The notes under the pieces are model-generated. The model was not told the origin of the DNA and did no database searches. It saw only the letters and a list, made by a program, of their open reading frames with translations. From CAZJRQ01 sp964548535 (GTDB taxonomy: Bacteria > Bacillota > Clostridia > Oscillospirales > Ruminococcaceae): a DNA stretch of 64,000 nucleotides. Positions 60,772 to 64,000 of the stretch are shown here, one piece after another (the first letter of the stretch is position 1; each line of letters starts with the position of its first letter). Made by a program: the position numbers and the translations under genes. Location: contig CAZJRQ010000006.1 of the NCBI GenBank assembly GCA_964548535.1, positions 38,586 through 102,585 of the forward strand. The letters run 5' to 3'.

Positions 60772-61638
60772 TTATTTAATATCTCTTTTTTGCATAATCA
60801 TAATAGCAATAAAAGATGAAACAACTAAGTATACCAAACTCACAACAATTTTGTAAGATGTATCCACCGTTGTTATGTTTGAATAACTTGAAATAAAACA
60901 TTTTGCAATATCAACATTTTCAATCTTAAAAAAGTATTCAATCAAATAATTAATTCCAGTCGCAATTCCACCAAATATTCCAGATGCCATTAAAATACCA
61001 ATCATCATGCTAAAGCCCTTACTTCTGAACCAAACAGCAAGCATCGCTATAAAAACTGAAACTGAAACACCAAATAAAATCTGAAGTAAAAGTTTAGGTA
61101 TGAACTCGCCAAATGCTGTGAAATTCAAATATCCCAAGAAAATTCTCGAAGAAATTAAAACAGTAACGATTTGAAGTAATATCAAGTATATGTTCAATAC
61201 TGCAATTGAAATTATTTTTGAAACTGCAAATCCGCCCTTGTTTGGAATAAGACCTGCTATATTTTTTATATATCCGTTTTTGTTGTCCTCATTTACAAAT
61301 ATCGGAACTATGATTGCAAGCAGAAGAAATCCATTCATAACCATACTCAAGAGTTCCGAAAACATAAGCTTTTTAACTTGTAATTTTAAAAATGTGTCCT
61401 CATCTTCTGCTGTAGAAAATCCAACCTTAAAAGAATCGTCATCAGCATTATTTTCATCGCTTTGTCCAATAACTAAAACTCCGCCGTCATCTGTTGTTGT
61501 ATAACTGGCGGTTTTTGTCACAAACAAAGAAAAAGCAAATATAACAAAAGCGGCAAACACAATTGTAAGTATAGAAATAACCAAAAAGCCCTTAGATTTA
61601 ATTAGCCTATACAAATCCATTTTTATAATATTAATCAT
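60772..61638 (-). CDS. ABC-2 type permease 2 (LanFEG-like)
   Basis: 288 residues. MINIIKMDLYRLIKSKGFLV, a loop with SYTTTDDGGVLVIGQSDENN, then ENDNKNGYIKNIAGLIPNKG-type coupling stretch and TM helices to the end (VYLVVSSFIAIMIMQKRDIK). A paralogue of its neighbours, 9 bases from permease 3 downstream and 8 from permease 1 upstream. Confidence 0.87.
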   Translation of the reverse strand: MINIIKMDLYRLIKSKGFLVISILTIVFAAFVIFAFSLFVTKTASYTTTDDGGVLVIGQSDENNADDDSFKVGFSTAEDEDTFLKLQVKKLMFSELLSMVMNGFLLLAIIVPIFVNEDNKNGYIKNIAGLIPNKGGFAVSKIISIAVLNIYLILLQIVTVLISSRIFLGYLNFTAFGEFIPKLLLQILFGVSVSVFIAMLAVWFRSKGFSMMIGILMASGIFGGIATGINYLIEYFFKIENVDIAKCFISSYSNITTVDTSYKIVVSLVYLVVSSFIAIMIMQKRDIK

Positions 61639-61646
61639 AGGTTCAC

Positions 61647-62507
61647 CTACTTAACATCACGTTTTTTCATAACACTAAACGCAAAAACTGCAAAGACTGC
61701 TATATAAATCACGCTAACTGCAATAGCCCAATGTTGTTGTGAACTCGAGCTTTGCGAACCTACTAAGCTTAAATATGGCGATAGGAAATACTTTGTAATA
61801 TCAAAATCTTTCAAGCTGAACAGAAGTTTCAAAAGCGAGTTTATACCCATTCCCAACAAGTTAGGAATACCAGTTGCCATCAAAATTCCGATAGTCATGC
61901 TAAAACTTCCGCTATTTAAAATTACAGCAAATGCAGCAACAACAATACCTACAGCAACGTGAAGTAAAAGCTGAATGCCAAAACTAGGCAAGGCGTCAGA
62001 AAAACCGCTAAAATTAACATAGCCTAAAAAAATCTTAGACATAAGCATCATCGAAAGAGCAAAAATCACAAAAAGCATAACCGAGAATATGCAAGCAGTA
62101 ATAATTTTCGAAAGTGCGACCAAGCCTCTATTAGGTACATTTCCTGAAATATTTTTAATAAAACCATGTTTTTGCTCAGAATTAACAAAGCCAGCAACAA
62201 ATATCGAAATGAAAATAACTAAAAAGCATGAACCTAAAGCCACTTCAAAAAGTCCAACAAAAGGAATCTTAATATTATCATCAACCCAAGATGTTGACGC
62301 ACCAAGAACAATTCCAACATCAGTACTTTCCTGCTGTTCATATTCCTGCATATTTTGATACATTTGAGGATTTTCTTTCATTTGTTTAACCTGCAAATTA
62401 GTAGTAACAAGCATAAGTGCCGCAACGCCGATTGTAAGAATAATCAAAACATAAAGAGATTTTGATTTAATCATTCTATACAAGTCCATTTTTAATATTT
62501 TACGCAT
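61647..62507 (-). CDS. ABC-2 type permease 1 (LanFEG-like)
   Basis: 286 residues from the ATG at 62505..62507 (GGGGGAAG upstream), overlapping the ATPase gene by 8 bases. MRKILKMDLYRMIKSKSLYV, a loop rich in Gln/Met, QKHGFIKNISGNVPNRGLVA, and six TM helices ending MKKRDVK. Together with the other two it forms the membrane part of the exporter. Confidence 0.87.
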   Translation of the reverse strand: MRKILKMDLYRMIKSKSLYVLIILTIGVAALMLVTTNLQVKQMKENPQMYQNMQEYEQQESTDVGIVLGASTSWVDDNIKIPFVGLFEVALGSCFLVIFISIFVAGFVNSEQKHGFIKNISGNVPNRGLVALSKIITACIFSVMLFVIFALSMMLMSKIFLGYVNFSGFSDALPSFGIQLLLHVAVGIVVAAFAVILNSGSFSMTIGILMATGIPNLLGMGINSLLKLLFSLKDFDITKYFLSPYLSLVGSQSSSSQQHWAIAVSVIYIAVFAVFAFSVMKKRDVK

Positions 62508-63414
62508 TTTTACTTCCCCCTGTAACAGACAGGAAGTAGTCCTCCAGTGCCTCATTTTTGATAGAGATACCAGCAATTTTTACATTATGCTTAGCGAGTT
62601 CAACAGCAATCTCACCGCTGTCACCAAGACGTTCCATAATATTAATAGTACTTTTATCAATAACCTTATAATTAGTAATTCCCATGCCCTCAAGCACGGT
62701 ACAAGCTGACTTTGTGTTATCTGTCATAAGCTGAATATGCTCACTGCACTTAGCAAAAAGCTGCTCACGAGTAAGTTCATCAATCAGTTTACCATTATGA
62801 ATAATACCATAATTAGTAGCAATTTTAGAAAACTCCTCAAGAATATGGCTTGAAATAATTATAGTAATATTTTTCTCCTCATTAAGTTTGTGAATAATAT
62901 CACGAACCTCCACAATACCCTGAGGATCAAGACCATTAATAGGTTCATCAAGCACAAGCAGGTCCGGTTCACCAACAAGTGCAAGAGCAATTCCAAGACG
63001 CTGTTTCATACCAAGCGAGAAGTTTCTAACCTTTTTCTTGCCAGTATCAGCAATACCAACAAGATTCAAAATCTCCTCAATATATCCCTCTTTTTTAATA
63101 CCAGTAGCAATACATTTGATTTTCATATTTTCATAAGCGGTCATATTAGGGTAAACTCCAGGAGCTTCAATCAAAGCACCGATTCTTGAGAACGCATATT
63201 TAACGTCCTTACCATCGTATCCGAACATAGAAAACTCACCAGATGTAGGAGAAGAAAGACCGCTAATCATTTTCAGAAAAGTAGTTTTACCCGCACCATT
63301 TCGACCAATAAAGCCATAGATACTTCCTCTAGGCACATTTACGCAAACATTATCAACCGCATTATGTTTTTTAAACTGTTTTGTTAAATTATTAGTAGTA
63401 AGCAAATACTCCAT
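62500..63414 (-). CDS. ABC exporter ATPase, bacitracin/lantibiotic type
   Basis: 304 residues, BcrA/LanF-like. Walker A GRNGAGKTT, SRIGALIEAPGVYPNMTAYE in the Q-loop region, signature SLGMKQRLGIALAL, Walker B LLVLDEPINGLDP, switch SSHILEEF, and a C-terminal domain of about 90 residues (GEIAVELAKHNVKIAGISIK). First gene of a five-gene unit: ATPase, three permeases, histidine kinase. Probable role is defence against a peptide antibiotic or its export. Confidence 0.92.
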   Translation of the reverse strand: MEYLLTTNNLTKQFKKHNAVDNVCVNVPRGSIYGFIGRNGAGKTTFLKMISGLSSPTSGEFSMFGYDGKDVKYAFSRIGALIEAPGVYPNMTAYENMKIKCIATGIKKEGYIEEILNLVGIADTGKKKVRNFSLGMKQRLGIALALVGEPDLLVLDEPINGLDPQGIVEVRDIIHKLNEEKNITIIISSHILEEFSKIATNYGIIHNGKLIDELTREQLFAKCSEHIQLMTDNTKSACTVLEGMGITNYKVIDKSTINIMERLGDSGEIAVELAKHNVKIAGISIKNEALEDYFLSVTGGSKNA

Positions 63415-63500
63415 AAAAAAATCAATCCTTTCTTTATCATGACCTCATTATACCACCAACAATTAAAAACAACGCCAAAAAAGTATAAAGAAATCTTAAA

Positions 63501-63560
63501 GGTGCTAGCCCGCACGGGGCAGTTCACGTAATTGCTCGTGCCTCGCTCGGCTTGACGTGC
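63501..63560 (+). repeat. Dispersed GC-rich repeat block
   Basis: GGTGCTAGCCCGCACGGGGC (63501..63520) repeats the sequence that abuts the NifH-like stop codon, followed by GCTCGTGCCTCGCTCGGC. Confidence 0.75.
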
Positions 63561-63694
63561 CGATTGACTAGTCCGCGTGGTGATCTTTTGACTAGGGGAA
63601 GTAAAAGGGATTTTGGCAATCAAGCATAGCCAAGTCAAAAAACTTTGGCAATCAGCAAGCAAATTAAAAGTTTGGTCAACCTTTTTAAAGGTTG

Positions 63695-63790
63695 CAGTCC
63701 TAGCGCGGACGGCGCAAAGTCGCATTATCGTTCGTGCCTCACTCGTGACTGGTACTTATACCATAATCAGCGTCACGACCTTGTGGTGTA
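63695..63790 (+). repeat. Dispersed GC-rich repeat block
   Basis: GTCCTAGCGCGGACGGCGC, then CGCATTATCGTTCGTGCCTC, a CTCGTGACTGGT module and CACGACCTTGTGGTG. Confidence 0.75.
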
Positions 63791-63889
63791 GGAAAGTTGA
63801 TAAATTTTTGAAAATCTAAAACTAATCATAAAACGCACAAAGATATATATCTATATAAGTACAATAAATAATATTACGAATTATCCCAA

Positions 63890-64000
63890 ACACCAACCCG
63901 AGCAACATAAATTCACCATAACCAACAACCTTTACGCGCGGACGACGCAAAGTCGCATTATCGTTCGTGCCTCACTCGTGACTGGTGCTTATACCATAAT
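63890..64000 (+). repeat. Dispersed GC-rich repeat block, cut by the window
   Basis: CCAACCCGAGCAACATAAAT module, TTTACGCGCGGACGACGC, and again CGCATTATCGTTCGTGCCTC with the CTCGTGACTGGTGCTTATAC module at the edge. Confidence 0.75.

Larger units (their letters stand above)
63415..64000. other. Repeat-filled intergenic region to the window end
   Basis: No believable gene. It holds the upstream promoter region of the ATPase gene and three blocks of the dispersed repeat, listed separately. In related loci a response regulator gene lies at this position. Confidence 0.6.

Overview
The window looks like a draft chromosomal contig (one 100-N gap at 54814..54913) from a low-GC anaerobic Clostridia member, most likely Ruminococcus-like (Oscillospiraceae). 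The signs are strong AGGAGG ribosome sites, several TTG starts, a SpoVT homologue, two trimeric HydABC-type [FeFe] hydrogenases, a lipoprotein GH5 mannanase-type enzyme and many ABC importers. The genus is inference; the rest is read from the sequence.

Layout. 0-8.3 kb is ordinary core: purC (cut by the window edge), a methyltransferase, an amino-acid ABC importer with a GNAT gene, an ECF-type S component and an NSS-family transporter. 8.4-19.1 kb is a 10.7-kb integrated element that has split a tRNA-Thr(CGT) gene. Both tRNA halves, a 4-bp shared core and palindromic arms are visible. Its serine recombinase is broken, and it carries an intact replacement tRNA-Thr. Its cargo is a plasmid-like remnant (TnpW-like, ribbon-helix-helix, broken AAA ATPase), an XRE/ImmA pair, an ECF sigma/DUF4367 pair and a lactococcin-972-like export locus with small secreted proteins. 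19.3-26 kb holds a signal-peptidase-like membrane protein and a LacI-controlled sugar ABC importer. 26-31 kb is a graveyard: an Rhs tip, a decayed toxin, two identical SUKH-type immunity genes, recombinase remnants and two tRNA-Ser genes. 31.4-42.3 kb carries spoVT, two complete HydCBA clusters in tandem and a GH5_8-like mannanase lipoprotein.

The most unusual region is 43.6-54.3 kb. One apparent operon (minus strand) encodes a NafY/NifX-like protein, a NifDK-like pair, a polar-amino-acid-type ABC importer, a second NifDK-like pair and a flavin-binding PPOX protein. A NifH-like reductase is divergently transcribed. There is no nifB, nifE or nifN by ordinary criteria, so this is a nitrogenase-like reductase of unknown substrate and not a nitrogen-fixation cluster. 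All P-cluster-type cysteines are present in both pairs, but only the second D subunit keeps the cofactor-ligand histidine. That suggests one catalytic pair and one maturation or scaffold pair. The transporter between them probably imports the substrate or a related compound, and its binding protein carries one in-frame TAG.

54.3-64 kb holds a YfhO-family membrane protein, an amidase-like protein and a LanFEG-like ABC exporter (ATPase plus three paralogous permeases) with a histidine kinase but no response regulator. These genes sit among GC-rich palindromic repeats. The repeats abut the 3' ends of genes (stop codons of the NifH-like, YfhO and amidase genes, and the CCA end of the split tRNA), which looks like an undescribed repeat family tied to transcript ends.
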